Below are positions 14,464 through 24,159 of a stretch of 51,307 nucleotides of DNA, piece after piece (position 1 is the first letter of the stretch; the number at the start of each line of letters is the position of its first letter). Source of the stretch: a virus. The notes beneath the pieces are model-generated. The model searched no databases. It saw only the letters and a program-made list of their open reading frames with translations, and was not told where the DNA came from. Location of the stretch: positions 1-51,307 of the IMG/VR virus record IMGVR_UViG_3300018411_000029, one strand, 5' to 3'. Made by a program: the position numbers and the translations under genes.

Positions 14464-16029
14464 ATGCAGATCAATGTACAGGACATGTCCAGCAAAGGGA
14501 TCTCCATGCTTCGTTTGGAGCACGGCGACAAAACTCTCATGCTGTCAGCTGGAAGTTACTACTCGGCTGCTATCATCAACCGCGAAATCTTGTTCAAGGA
14601 GACCAACGAGTTCATCGCCACCCTACCTGAGGCCGACCAGACCAGCTTGTGGGATCTGTACGTGCGCTCTGCCGAACTTTTGATGTCAGAGGAAATCCGT
14701 TCCTCGTTCCTGGTCCGTGGCGAAATTGAAGCCATCACCAAGGAAATCTACACCATCGTCACCTACCCAGCGCTGCGCAGCTTCATTGACCGAGCAGGCC
14801 TCGTTGTGCCCTCGGATGTTTCTGACAAGTTCGAAGAACACAATGAGTTCGGGAGAAACTACCGCCGTAGCCGTACGTATATTCGTTCCGACTACATGGA
14901 CATGGTTGCACTCGCCCTGGGTCTTCGCTTCATGGTGCCGATCTGGGGCATGTACATCCAGAACGTCGCCCCGATCAACGGCAACGGCTATAAAGAGTCG
15001 GAAGCGGTTAAGTTGATCGAACTGGCTGGACTGGATCATTGGCCGCCTTATCTGCGCATGGTCGAGTACATCGAAGCCAGCGTGGATAATGATATCAGCA
15101 TGACCATGGCCATGGCAGGCCTTTCGAGCGAAGAAGTGCCTCGCCATTTGATGTCGATGGCTCTGGTGCGTAAGATCTCCATTGGTCCATTGTCCACTCC
15201 GGTGGAGCAGAACTCGTTGGCCCGAATTCTGTTCAACTACGTGACTGGTACTGCCATCCGCATGGACGGTCGATTCCAGTCGGTAACCGGCGTGGTTCAG
15301 GCCAAGCGTCGTCGTACCATGGACATGTCCGATGAGGATAACTCCTCGGTGTGGGATGACTACAGCCAGGCAACTGAGATCTCGGAGGGCGATCGGCAGG
15401 TCATCGAGATCTACACGGAAGGGGTGGAACACATCGTGGCTCGGATGGCGCCTAAGTTGCCCATCGGGCGAGTTGAGCAATGTATCTCGATCTGTTCGCG
15501 CCATGACACCCGTCCAATCGAGCCGTTCCAGAAAGCCTTGGTGTTCTGGGTTATCCGCACCATCAGTCCCGAAGCCCGCGAGCTGATGCAAAAGCTGACG
15601 CATTTCCGCCTGATGGGCATTGCCCAAGCCATCCTCGACCATTGGGGGTTCCACGAACTGGCCATCCTGGTGGCAGCCGAACAATTCATCGATGCCGACG
15701 GTGAATCGTTCATGCCGATGGAGACCCGGAACAAGATCACCCGCCAACAGGCGGAGGTCCTTGACAAGCAATACCCTCACTATCGACAAGAGACAAAGCG
15801 CCAAGAACCCGGCAAACGGTCCAACGTGGCGGTCATTGCGATCGACATGGTAGTGGATTGGATGTCAGGTAAGGCGTGGAAGCCTCATGCACCCAGAGAC
15901 ATCATCGAGAAGATCCCCATGCTGGCGCAGACCGGTCACATGTACATCTCCGGTGACATCAAACGTCAACTTGCCGACATGATCATCCATGTCAATCAAC
16001 TACTTGGGAGTCAACATGGAACTAATTGA
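14464..16029 (+). CDS. Unrecognised large protein, 521 aa
   Basis: ATG 14464 follows CTCGAGGTAATCG. The protein is mostly helical, of even composition, with no catalytic signature visible; a basic patch AKRRRT sits near residue 280. It overlaps the start of the next gene by 14 bases, so both are translated together. It could be a virion component or a polymerase accessory subunit (the phiKZ early enzyme has one non-conserved subunit of this size class), but nothing in the sequence decides between these. Confidence 0.75.
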   Translation: MQINVQDMSSKGISMLRLEHGDKTLMLSAGSYYSAAIINREILFKETNEFIATLPEADQTSLWDLYVRSAELLMSEEIRSSFLVRGEIEAITKEIYTIVTYPALRSFIDRAGLVVPSDVSDKFEEHNEFGRNYRRSRTYIRSDYMDMVALALGLRFMVPIWGMYIQNVAPINGNGYKESEAVKLIELAGLDHWPPYLRMVEYIEASVDNDISMTMAMAGLSSEEVPRHLMSMALVRKISIGPLSTPVEQNSLARILFNYVTGTAIRMDGRFQSVTGVVQAKRRRTMDMSDEDNSSVWDDYSQATEISEGDRQVIEIYTEGVEHIVARMAPKLPIGRVEQCISICSRHDTRPIEPFQKALVFWVIRTISPEARELMQKLTHFRLMGIAQAILDHWGFHELAILVAAEQFIDADGESFMPMETRNKITRQQAEVLDKQYPHYRQETKRQEPGKRSNVAVIAIDMVVDWMSGKAWKPHAPRDIIEKIPMLAQTGHMYISGDIKRQLADMIIHVNQLLGSQHGTN

Positions 16030-17494
16030 TATCGTTTTTCGTGAGCGTTCGGGCTATCGCGAGATGCAGTTGCGACCCTTTGACGCCGATGCCACGGGCG
16101 ATCTCATCCGTCAGCTGAACGAAGACACCTCCGGTGGCAGTGACCTGACCCCGGCGGCATTGAGCCGTACAGCTGGGCGCATCATCCGTCCAGCCGCCAA
16201 CGTCAGCGGCAGCGCCCTGATCAGTAATGGCTGGGGTGAAAAGCGCTTCATGTTCATCATGACCGTGCTGGTTCGTGAAGCTCGTGGTGCCCGTTCCACG
16301 GTGGAGATCACCGGGCACACAGACCATGCCGATGCAGCCAATACCCTGCGCGGTGTTCGCCTGCCTGACGACATGTGCCTGTACTTCAACTCGATCACCG
16401 AGGTGAACCAAGCGTATTTGGACACCCCGACGCAACGCGGCTGGTGCACCCAGATTGCCGGTTCTCACCACGTGATCGGTCCACAGACCCGTCCGAACTT
16501 CTCTCGTGATCGTCTGTCTCCAGGCACAATGACCATGCGCCCCGAGGACGTCTTCCGGAACAGCCCGAAGAACATCCTACAGAACAGCTTCAGCCGACTG
16601 GTTGAACGTGAAAGCGATTACCAGGACCTGCGCAACAGCTTCACCAGTGACTCGCTGCGCCTGTCCAATCGCTGGAATGACTCCTCTACCCGTTACCTGC
16701 ACCGCTCCATCAAAGCGCTGGCAGTGGCCAACCAGGGCGAACAGTACGGCGAGGGTATGGGTCTTGATCGTGATCCTGGCGAGATTCTCAAGGATGCCCG
16801 TAAGCAGGTTCGTGAACGCACGGTGAGCCAGATGCCAGTGTTCGCAGACTTCAACCGGGATACCAACATCCTGAGTCAGGGTTTCATCACCTACGGTGAG
16901 CTCTGTGCCATGAACCCGGACTTTGCCTGGGACGATGTCAAGGTGTTCTTCGAGCGTCCGGAGACTGCCCGTGATTATGCCACCACTACCAACAAATGGG
17001 ATGGGCGGGACAACACCACGATCGCGGCAATTCAGATCGCCCGTGCACTGCCGACGTACATGGCGTTTCACCACATTGCTTTCATCGACTTTGAAGCAAA
17101 CAACATGTCCTACGCCGGACAGCCCGTCATCCTCATTCCGGAAGTCCTGCCGATCCTCGGCAAGGCCATCAACCAGAATGCGCTTCAGGCGTTTGAGCAG
17201 CGCCTGATCACCGAGCTGTTTGTGGACATGCTCCCGTGGGAAGACTGCATGTTTGACCTGCGGGTTAAAGCCACGCTCAGTGGCGATGTAATCATCAGCA
17301 TCAAACTGGAAGGGGAAGATCCGGGTGAGTTTGCCTTCCCGGTTTTCTGTGACTCCCTGGTGGCTCCAGTGGTCGTCGACGATTCGTCGTGCATCGACCG
17401 GATGAGCAAAACGCTGACCAACATCGTAGACCGCATTGGCGGCGACGATCACCTCAGCAACGAAATTATCACTGACAACAGTTGTCGCTTTTAA
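16016..17494 (+). CDS. Unrecognised large protein, probable virion component, 492 aa
   Basis: ATG 16016, eight bases after TTGGGAG, is a better start than the in-frame ATG at 15989. The product begins with beta-rich sequence (MELIDIVFRERSGYREMQL), has an Asn/Ser/Arg-rich middle with a run of RLVERE..YQDLRNSF, and a C-terminal domain with WDGRDNTT and several hydrophobic strands. Position in a block of large same-strand genes and length suggest a structural protein. No family recognised. Confidence 0.72.
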   Translation: MELIDIVFRERSGYREMQLRPFDADATGDLIRQLNEDTSGGSDLTPAALSRTAGRIIRPAANVSGSALISNGWGEKRFMFIMTVLVREARGARSTVEITGHTDHADAANTLRGVRLPDDMCLYFNSITEVNQAYLDTPTQRGWCTQIAGSHHVIGPQTRPNFSRDRLSPGTMTMRPEDVFRNSPKNILQNSFSRLVERESDYQDLRNSFTSDSLRLSNRWNDSSTRYLHRSIKALAVANQGEQYGEGMGLDRDPGEILKDARKQVRERTVSQMPVFADFNRDTNILSQGFITYGELCAMNPDFAWDDVKVFFERPETARDYATTTNKWDGRDNTTIAAIQIARALPTYMAFHHIAFIDFEANNMSYAGQPVILIPEVLPILGKAINQNALQAFEQRLITELFVDMLPWEDCMFDLRVKATLSGDVIISIKLEGEDPGEFAFPVFCDSLVAPVVVDDSSCIDRMSKTLTNIVDRIGGDDHLSNEIITDNSCRF

Positions 17495-17509
17495 ATAAAG
17501 GAGTCCTCA

Positions 17510-18883
17510 ATGGAACTGCATGATTTCAACGCTCGTCTGTTGAACAGTTTGAACATCATCGACGAGACAGGTGAAGGTCATCTTAGCCGTCGCCTGGGTG
17601 ATAGCTACACCCCGTTTACCATTGGCGGTAAGCGGGTGGTCCTTCCGACCAGTCAGAACCTTCGTGAGGTGGATAAGAACACCATCGTATTCCATCCATT
17701 GAGTGAGAACATCACCCGTGGCGAATCCGACGTGCTCAAGGCCATGCGCGATTCCATCATGTACGAGCTGACCATGCGGTCGGTCTCCGTCATGTTGGAG
17801 CTGGCCCGTGTGGCTGCCACCCCGAGTGAACACAAGCGCCTCGATCCGTCCTCGTCCAAGTACCTCAAGGATCTTCAGGACATGGATGAGAAGACCTACC
17901 TGTTCCTGAAAGACAAAGTCCTGATGCGGGTAGGTCCTGAGCCGGAAAAGCGCCTGATCTCCATCTCCCTGCGCAAGGGCGACAAGCGCGACGGCGTGCT
18001 GCGTCGCGTGCAATTCAAGTTCCCGGTTCTGGAGGTCCTGCTCAGCGACGAGCCAAGCATTCTCGGGGTGAAGTACCCGTCCCAGAAAGCTCGCAACACC
18101 CTGCGCACCCTGTTCCAGATCGTGCTCGGCGACGAGGAAACGCGCGCAGGCTTCGACTACGGCAGCAAGAACCACACGGCTCCCTATCTGCACGCACTGC
18201 TGATGGGCTACTCCAACCTGGCCGAACACCTGAATCGGGTGATCGCCACCCACAAGAAGCTGCTCACCCCCGAGCTGGCCAATGACCTGACCACCGACCT
18301 GTCCTGGTTCGAGGGTCTGGAAGAAATGGCCGAGATGCGTCGTGTCGTACCTCCGCAAGAAGGTAACCAAGGTAGCATCATCGTGCAAGAAGGTACCGGT
18401 GAGCAGGTGACGGAGAAAGTCGCTACTCGTCTGATGCCGGCAGATCGCCGCCATAAGTTGCAAGAAGCCACTGCTGACGACAGTGACACCCCGCCATGGG
18501 AAGAAACCGTTGTCGAAGACGATCGCCGTGACTCCCGCCGTGACACAGCGCCTGCCCAAGCTGCCAAGCCTCGTGGTAAGAGCTTGGATGAATACTTGGG
18601 CCGGGGTCGTGAACCTGAGCATGATCCGTTTGCGCGACGTGGGCGTGAGCGCGGCAGTCGTTTCGAGGGGCGTGATGAACGGCGGCCTGTCGATCGCCGT
18701 GAGGTTGATCGCTTCTCCCGTGATCGTCGAGACGATGATCGCGGCTTTGGCCGTGGCCGTAACATCGACCTGGGTCGTGACCGGGATGATCGCGATATCC
18801 GCGGTGGGCGTGACAGTCGTTGGGACAGTCGTCGCGATGATCGCGGCTTTGGCCAAGGCCATCGCCACGGCTCGCGCTTCTGA
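17510..18883 (+). CDS. Protein with long Arg/Asp/Gly-rich disordered tail, 457 aa
   Basis: ATG 17510 has AAAGGAGT before it. Residues 1-300 look like a folded, mainly helical domain of unknown family. From about 335 the composition changes sharply to a repetitive tail rich in RD, RR, DR and RG pairs (for example RDDDRGFGRGRN, then RDRDDRDIRGG, then RRDDRGFGQGH), ending HGSRF. Such mixed-charge RD/RGG tails are typical of RNA-binding or condensate-forming proteins. A role in an RNA- or DNA-associated phage compartment is inference. The tail is coded with ordinary codons and is not an artefact of frame. Confidence 0.8.
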   Translation: MELHDFNARLLNSLNIIDETGEGHLSRRLGDSYTPFTIGGKRVVLPTSQNLREVDKNTIVFHPLSENITRGESDVLKAMRDSIMYELTMRSVSVMLELARVAATPSEHKRLDPSSSKYLKDLQDMDEKTYLFLKDKVLMRVGPEPEKRLISISLRKGDKRDGVLRRVQFKFPVLEVLLSDEPSILGVKYPSQKARNTLRTLFQIVLGDEETRAGFDYGSKNHTAPYLHALLMGYSNLAEHLNRVIATHKKLLTPELANDLTTDLSWFEGLEEMAEMRRVVPPQEGNQGSIIVQEGTGEQVTEKVATRLMPADRRHKLQEATADDSDTPPWEETVVEDDRRDSRRDTAPAQAAKPRGKSLDEYLGRGREPEHDPFARRGRERGSRFEGRDERRPVDRREVDRFSRDRRDDDRGFGRGRNIDLGRDRDDRDIRGGRDSRWDSRRDDRGFGQGHRHGSRF

Positions 18884-18894
18884 TCCAACGACAT

Positions 18895-18922
18895 AGAGAG
18901 GAGGCCTTGCGGCCTCCTCTTT
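18895..18922. terminator. Bidirectional terminator
   Basis: AGAGGAGGCC (18897-18906) pairs with GGCCTCCTCT (18911-18920) around TTGC, followed by TTCTTTTGTT. It sits between the plus-strand RD-tail gene and the convergent minus-strand gene at 18930. Confidence 0.85.
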
Positions 18923-18929
18923 CTTTTGT

Positions 18930-19268
18930 TCAGAGCCGGCCTGGAACCTGCCTGTAGAGGGATTTGAGATTCTCCATCAAGCCCAGGTCTGGTAACTTCA
19001 ATTCTTTCATCTCGCGAGTCATCTGCGTGGGACAATCAATGTCATTGACAACCATGAAGAAAAACAGATTCTCCATCGGATAACCCAGTTCTACCAGCAG
19101 GGAGACAAAGTTGTATTCGAAAGTATGCACCTTGCCAGGATCAAGTGGTGTTTTGACGGACTGGGCCTTCAACAGAGCCTTGTGACTATGGACGTACGCC
19201 AGAAATTCTGGAGTGTGGTACATGACGTTACCGCCAGAGATCATCAATTGATTTAACGCACTGCTCAT
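18930..19268 (-). CDS. Unrecognised small protein, 112 aa
   Basis: A lone minus-strand gene between two plus-strand genes, with AGGAAGGACAATATG at its start (good ribosome site). It contains a hydrophobic stretch ENLFFFMVVNDIDCP in the middle and a basic C-terminus. No family was recognised. The 89-bp spacer to the next plus-strand gene must carry divergent promoters; it has GTAGCTACACATTATC and the inverted pair ATTCGAG/CTCGAAT (19313-19335). Confidence 0.65.
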   Translation of the reverse strand: MSSALNQLMISGGNVMYHTPEFLAYVHSHKALLKAQSVKTPLDPGKVHTFEYNFVSLLVELGYPMENLFFFMVVNDIDCPTQMTREMKELKLPDLGLMENLKSLYRQVPGRL

Positions 19269-19357
19269 ATTGTCCTTCCTAATTTGAAATCACTGTAGCT
19301 ACACATTATCTATTCGAGTTAAGATATCTCGAATGGCCATAATCTTGGGAGTTTCAG

Positions 19358-21580
19358 ATGGATGCCACCACTATTCCTTCTGCCGTAGAGCAGATCAACC
19401 AGCGCTACCATAACCTATCGTCAGATAACCCGGTCGAGTTGCGCCCGGAACTCATGTCGCTCTATGGTCTCAACCCATTCATCCGCCACATCTCCGCATC
19501 CCGCGCCGCCATGTTCACCGGCAACCTGGCTCAGATGGTGGTGATCAAGAATCCGATGCGTAAGCGCATCATGACTGGCATGGAACGTGCCTTTGGGGAT
19601 GCAACCTTCTCCATCGAGTTCAAAGACGATGTGGAGATCCTTGAGATCATCCCGCGCTTTGGTCACACCGCCGGTGTCAACCGCATCCGCCATTCCCCAC
19701 AGACTGCAGTGATTTACGAGAACTTCAGTACCGGTGAGATCGGTGTACTGATGTTGACCGACTACAACTGCACCCACCAGCACTTTGGTACGGAGTACAA
19801 GCGTAACCGGGATAATCTTGACCAACTCCGTAAGGGCGCTCGTTTCCCCAAGGGCACCAAGCTGGCTCAGTCACCCCTGATCGATGAATTCGGAAACTAC
19901 ACGTACGGGATCGAGACCAACGTCTTAATGGATTCCGACGTGGCAGGGACTGAAGACGGCGTGAAGGTGCGTCGGGGTTACCTCGAGCGACTGGCTCCCA
20001 CAGGATTTGAGACACGTGTCTTCGAATTCGGTCGCGAATACTACCCGATCAATCAGTCTTCCCAGCCGGGCGTGTACAAGATCATGCCGGACATTGGCGA
20101 GAAAGTAGACTCCAGTGGTCTGCTGGTCTCGTTGCGGCGGTACGATCCGATCAGCGCTGTGTCGAACATGACGGTTGAAGCCCTTCAGCAACCTGACTAC
20201 ATCATGGACCGCAAACGCTTTGTCCAGCATGTCGATGCCGAAGTCGTGGACATCAAGGTTGAGCGCAACACCTCGATCAACATCCCACCGCTACCTATCG
20301 GGATGGATGACCAACTGCTCAAGTACTACAACGCCGATACCGAATGGTACAAGAAGATCATTGACGTCTGGGTCGACCTGAAGCGCCGTTGCAGTCAGCG
20401 CGGTGTTCAGTTGCGCCTCGAGCCTCAGTTTGATCGTCTGGTATATGAGGCCATTGGTCGTGTAGGTCCTGACTACATCCGTCCCGATGCAGGTCTGGGC
20501 CGTCGTGGCGAGGAACCGGGTAAGGTTGATAAAGTCTACCGGGGCGTCAAGCTCGATGCCTGGCGGGTTGAGGTGACCTTCAAGTACTTGTCGGTGCCGA
20601 ACAAGGGTTACAAGATCACCGACATCAACGGCGACAAATCGGTAGTCGTTGAAGTGGTAGACGATGAAGACATGCCCGTCGATGAGAACGGCATCGTGGC
20701 GGACATCGTGGTAGACCCCAACTCCCGTTGGAACCGGGTAACCCCGGCATCCCCGATTGAGATGGTGGTCTCGGCAGCAGGTCGTGACCTGGGCAAGCGC
20801 ATTCAAGCCTCCTTCGGGTTTGACATGAACATCCAGTTGACCGAAGATGAAGTCATGGATGCCGTCATGAGTCCTGACAACCGTGACCTGGTCAAGGTGG
20901 CTTACCAGGAGCTGTTGGAATTCTACAAGGTAGTGGTTCCGTTCCAATACGAAGACATGACCGATCCGGCTTTCCTTAAGAAGAACCCGGAGCACATGTA
21001 CGATCACGTGGCCTCGGTACTGTTGGATCACATGTACGGCCTGTACCTGTTTCACCCCACCGACAACCCGGTGAGCACCCCTGATGTAATCCGTACGATC
21101 AAGGACCGTTGGCCTCCCTTTATCACGCCGGTCCGTTTCCGTGGCCGTGACGGTAAGATGAAGGTATCTCGCGAACCGAAGCTCATCGCCTCGTCGTATT
21201 ACATCAACTTGGAGAAAACTGCCGAGGATTCCTGGATGGCAGCCTCATCTTCCAAATGTAACGTGTTTGGCACTACCGCCCGCCTTAACAACAACGACAA
21301 GTACGATTCACCCGGTCGACAGTCATCGATCCGAGTCGGCGAGTCTGAGTTCCGTTCGGCAGCAGCAGTCTGTGGAGGCGAACCTATCGCAGATCACTAC
21401 GATGCCAGTAACAACCCCATCGCACACAAGTTCGTCTTGCGTCGATTGTTGACACACCCCACTCCCACCAACATCGACGAAGTCCTTGACCGCACTATAG
21501 TGCCAGTGGGTGGACATCGTCCGTTGGCATACGTGCGCCACATGTTCGAATGCTCCGGCAAGTCGTTCACCAACGCCTGA
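19358..21580 (+). CDS. RNA polymerase beta C-terminal subunit, 740 aa
   Basis: The protein corresponds to the second half of bacterial beta. SRAAMFTGNLAQ (48-59) matches the fork-loop SRALMG-NMQRQ motif; EDGVKVRRGYLERL (about 199-212) matches the EDAI-ISERLV region; and RVGESEFRSAAAVCGG (about 658-673) matches the C-terminal R-GEMEVWAL--YGA segment that contacts beta'. The equivalent N-terminal beta half is not in the window. The gene is followed by a hairpin and then by a beta' C-terminal subunit, an arrangement that keeps beta-beta' order as in bacterial rpoBC. By pairing with the larger (688 aa) beta'-C it may belong to the virion enzyme, but that is a guess. Confidence 0.85.
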   Translation: MDATTIPSAVEQINQRYHNLSSDNPVELRPELMSLYGLNPFIRHISASRAAMFTGNLAQMVVIKNPMRKRIMTGMERAFGDATFSIEFKDDVEILEIIPRFGHTAGVNRIRHSPQTAVIYENFSTGEIGVLMLTDYNCTHQHFGTEYKRNRDNLDQLRKGARFPKGTKLAQSPLIDEFGNYTYGIETNVLMDSDVAGTEDGVKVRRGYLERLAPTGFETRVFEFGREYYPINQSSQPGVYKIMPDIGEKVDSSGLLVSLRRYDPISAVSNMTVEALQQPDYIMDRKRFVQHVDAEVVDIKVERNTSINIPPLPIGMDDQLLKYYNADTEWYKKIIDVWVDLKRRCSQRGVQLRLEPQFDRLVYEAIGRVGPDYIRPDAGLGRRGEEPGKVDKVYRGVKLDAWRVEVTFKYLSVPNKGYKITDINGDKSVVVEVVDDEDMPVDENGIVADIVVDPNSRWNRVTPASPIEMVVSAAGRDLGKRIQASFGFDMNIQLTEDEVMDAVMSPDNRDLVKVAYQELLEFYKVVVPFQYEDMTDPAFLKKNPEHMYDHVASVLLDHMYGLYLFHPTDNPVSTPDVIRTIKDRWPPFITPVRFRGRDGKMKVSREPKLIASSYYINLEKTAEDSWMAASSSKCNVFGTTARLNNNDKYDSPGRQSSIRVGESEFRSAAAVCGGEPIADHYDASNNPIAHKFVLRRLLTHPTPTNIDEVLDRTIVPVGGHRPLAYVRHMFECSGKSFTNA

Positions 21581-21603
21581 GTGGGTTATTGTCTCACCCA
21601 ATA

Positions 21604-21625
21604 GACGGGGCCGCGTAGCCCCGTC
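21604..21625 (+). terminator. Hairpin between the two RNA polymerase genes
   Basis: GACGGGGC pairs with GCCCCGTC (8 bp) around a CGCGTA loop. No U-tract follows; it may reduce rather than stop transcription into the beta'-C gene. Confidence 0.6.
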
Positions 21626-21656
21626 ATCACCCCAAGTTTGGCGAGGAAAGTATCGC

Positions 21657-23723
21657 ATGCGCAAAATCAAAGCCAGGGATTTCATGCACCTGGATATCCC
21701 GAAGACATTTCGCGATATGCCAGATGAAAAGCTGGAAATTGAGTTCGATGACGGTGTTCTGGTCACCAACACCCGACGGACCGTCCTCAGCTGGTTCTGC
21801 TGGGAACTGCACCGCAAGTTTCCACGCACCCCCTTGAACATCTGTCACCATGTAGGGAATGCTTTCCCCAGTGCCGACATGGTACCTAAGACACTGTCAT
21901 TGATTGTTCGGGATCTTCATTACACCTACTTCAACAACGTCGGTGATGATCACGACGCGTGCTACGACCGTGAGGCAGCGTGGCGGGTCGTCAAGGACAT
22001 CGGTAACGAGATTTACAACGTCCTGTCCATCGAGCTGGAAGAGTGGCAGGTATCGATCAACGCGTTCCATCTGTTGGAACTGTTCGACTACCCGGCGATT
22101 GCCGAGGTGCGCAAGACCCTCCGTCCCAATCAACTGTCGATCACCAACGCCTACGACACGGCTACCGAGATCCTGATGAAGGACCCGGCGATCCTACATA
22201 ACCCGATTGTCCGTGGCCTGCGAAGCCGTCAGATCAAGATGGGTCAGTTCCTGCAGATTCTGATCTGCCGGGGGTATCTGACCGACCTTGACCAGGTGAT
22301 CTTCCGCAAGCCGATCACGGTAGGGTTCTTCGAAGGCCTGACTACCATGCACGATATCATGATCGAGTCGTGTTCGGCAAAGAAAGCCTTGCTGTTCACC
22401 AAAAAGCCCCTCCGGATCGTCGAGTACTTCAACCGTAAGATGCAGTTGTCTACCACCGTGGTCGACAAGCTAATCTGGGATGATTGCGGCTCCGACATGT
22501 ATTCGGAGATTCCGGTAGACTCGGTGATCTTCCCGTACCTCGATGGAAAGTTCTACCTGAACGAGAAGACCAATCGCCTACAACCAATCACGGCTAGTGA
22601 CAAAGCCGCCTTGGTGGGTAAAACCATCAAGATCCGCTCGGCCTTCTTCTGTCGTCACCGTGGTCGTGGTGAAGTCTGTCACGTGTGTTTCGGTGAACTG
22701 GCCTGGTCGGTACCCCGTGGGACTTCCCTGGGACATGTCTGTGCCACCGAGCTGTGCCGAGAAGGTTCTCAGCGAACCCTGTCGGTCAAGCACCTGGACG
22801 GCTCGTCAGTGGTGGAGGAGATCGTCATCTCTGAGGAGTACCTGCCGTATATCGACGTGTGTGCGTCAGACCCAACTGAGGAGGAGGAACTGCAACACCT
22901 ACTCGGTGGTGAAGAACTGCCAGTGTCGACGAAAGACAGTTCGCTGCTGAAGTTCAACCCCCGCATCAAGCCAATGAAGCCTGTGTTGGTTCTTTCGGCG
23001 GCACCGGACAAGGGCATGGACAATGCGGTGAACCTGGCTACCGTGACCAAGGACACTGTGGTTGATCGCTTGAACATCCACCGCTTCACATCCTTCCGGG
23101 AAGTGCAGCTTCGGGTTACCAACCTGCGCGACGAGACCTTGAGTGTGTTCATCCCTGTTTCTCAGGGTGCACGCATGGCTTCACTGTCGCGGATCATGTT
23201 GCATTACGTACAAGACCACGGCTACACGGTAGACGAAGACGGTAACTATTGCATCGACCTGTCCGAGTGGGAATTTGCAGCCCCAGCATTCTCCCTCCCA
23301 CGTCGCCATGCCAGTACGCTGGACTTCATGGCAGCAGTCGAGGCCTTCATCCGGTCACCAGCAAAGAAATCCGAGCGCAATGGTTTCTCCGGTCGTATGC
23401 TGACAGGCTATACCGATCCGGTGGCAGCCCTGTTGGACTTCAGTGATCTGGTGAACTCCCAACTCTGGGTACACATCAGTCACCTGGAAGTCATCTTGCT
23501 GTCGCTCATGCGACCTGCCGATGACCCCGACGACTATCGCCTACCGAGTATCGATCAACCCATCAAGTTCGAGGAGCACCGCACCCTCATGCAGTATCGT
23601 TCTGGTGGTCAGCAGTTTGCATACGAGCGCCAGCCCGATACCATCGAAGATCCGGACAGCTATCTGATCACCAAGCGCCCAGCCGGGCTGCTCGATCCGT
23701 TTGCATTGCCGGAAGTCATTTGA
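21657..23723 (+). CDS. RNA polymerase beta' C-terminal subunit (larger of two), 688 aa
   Basis: ATG 21657 has GAGGAAAG before it; the frame is open upstream to 21510 without a better start. FRKPITVGFFEGLTTMHD (about 216-233) matches the beta' bridge-helix/trigger-loop segment P-I--NF-EGL---F; the following CSAKKALLFTKKP, FNRKMQLSTTVVD and WDDCGS (about 275-280) match GARKGL-DTA-KT, YLTRRLVDV and DDCGT. A zinc site is visible at about 331-345 (C-x8-C-x2-C with GH-C after it). The C-terminal third is divergent. With the second beta'-C at 32756 this shows that the phage codes for two RNA polymerases. Confidence 0.9.
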   Translation: MRKIKARDFMHLDIPKTFRDMPDEKLEIEFDDGVLVTNTRRTVLSWFCWELHRKFPRTPLNICHHVGNAFPSADMVPKTLSLIVRDLHYTYFNNVGDDHDACYDREAAWRVVKDIGNEIYNVLSIELEEWQVSINAFHLLELFDYPAIAEVRKTLRPNQLSITNAYDTATEILMKDPAILHNPIVRGLRSRQIKMGQFLQILICRGYLTDLDQVIFRKPITVGFFEGLTTMHDIMIESCSAKKALLFTKKPLRIVEYFNRKMQLSTTVVDKLIWDDCGSDMYSEIPVDSVIFPYLDGKFYLNEKTNRLQPITASDKAALVGKTIKIRSAFFCRHRGRGEVCHVCFGELAWSVPRGTSLGHVCATELCREGSQRTLSVKHLDGSSVVEEIVISEEYLPYIDVCASDPTEEEELQHLLGGEELPVSTKDSSLLKFNPRIKPMKPVLVLSAAPDKGMDNAVNLATVTKDTVVDRLNIHRFTSFREVQLRVTNLRDETLSVFIPVSQGARMASLSRIMLHYVQDHGYTVDEDGNYCIDLSEWEFAAPAFSLPRRHASTLDFMAAVEAFIRSPAKKSERNGFSGRMLTGYTDPVAALLDFSDLVNSQLWVHISHLEVILLSLMRPADDPDDYRLPSIDQPIKFEEHRTLMQYRSGGQQFAYERQPDTIEDPDSYLITKRPAGLLDPFALPEVI

Positions 23724-23730
23724 CCCGATA

Positions 23731-23760
23731 GAGAGGAGGGCTTCGGCCCTCCTCTCTTTA
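23731..23760 (+). terminator. Rho-independent terminator with UUCG loop
   Basis: A 12-bp perfect stem, AGAGAGGAGGGC with GCCCTCCTCTCT, closed by TTCG and followed by TTTAATC. Confidence 0.88.
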
Positions 23761-23785
23761 ATCACCTACCAAAGGGACCTTTGCC

Positions 23786-24019
23786 ATGTCGCTGAACATG
23801 ACCGTACAAGTTACAGAAAGCTGCACCATTAACGCCCGTAAGCTCATCCAGGAGAAGACTGAGACCGATACCAATGGGGTAGCCCTCATCGTAGTCAGCG
23901 ATGTACGCATCGAAGGCGTGGAAGCCTCCTGCGAGGTTGTCGGCGAGGATGTCATCGTTACCTATGCTGCGGGTGAAACGGGAGTCGGTACAGCTTCGTT
24001 CGAAGCTGTCCTGATGTAA
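23786..24019 (+). CDS. Small unrecognised protein, 77 aa
   Basis: ATG 23786 follows AAAGGGACCTTTGCC (good ribosome site). The product is beta-rich, with two cysteines, alternating Val/Ile strands (GVALIVVSDVRIEG, EDVIVTYAAG) and no charge bias; it looks like a compact beta sandwich. It sits alone between two terminators, so it is its own transcription unit. Confidence 0.65.
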   Translation: MSLNMTVQVTESCTINARKLIQEKTETDTNGVALIVVSDVRIEGVEASCEVVGEDVIVTYAAGETGVGTASFEAVLM

Positions 24020-24053
24020 CCGTGAACGATATCCACATCATCAAGTAGGCCCT

Positions 24054-24077
24054 CAGGAGATCCTGATGGATCTCCTG
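24054..24077 (+). terminator. Hairpin terminator
   Basis: CAGGAGATC pairs with GATCTCCTG around CTGATG. A T-rich stretch with TTTTTT follows about 15 bases later. Confidence 0.65.
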
Positions 24078-24159
24078 GGACTTCCTTGGATTTAGTTTTT
24101 TATCATTTTATCAGGGTTTGATATGTATTAAGCACCGTATGCGTTTAGGGGAGATCCCA

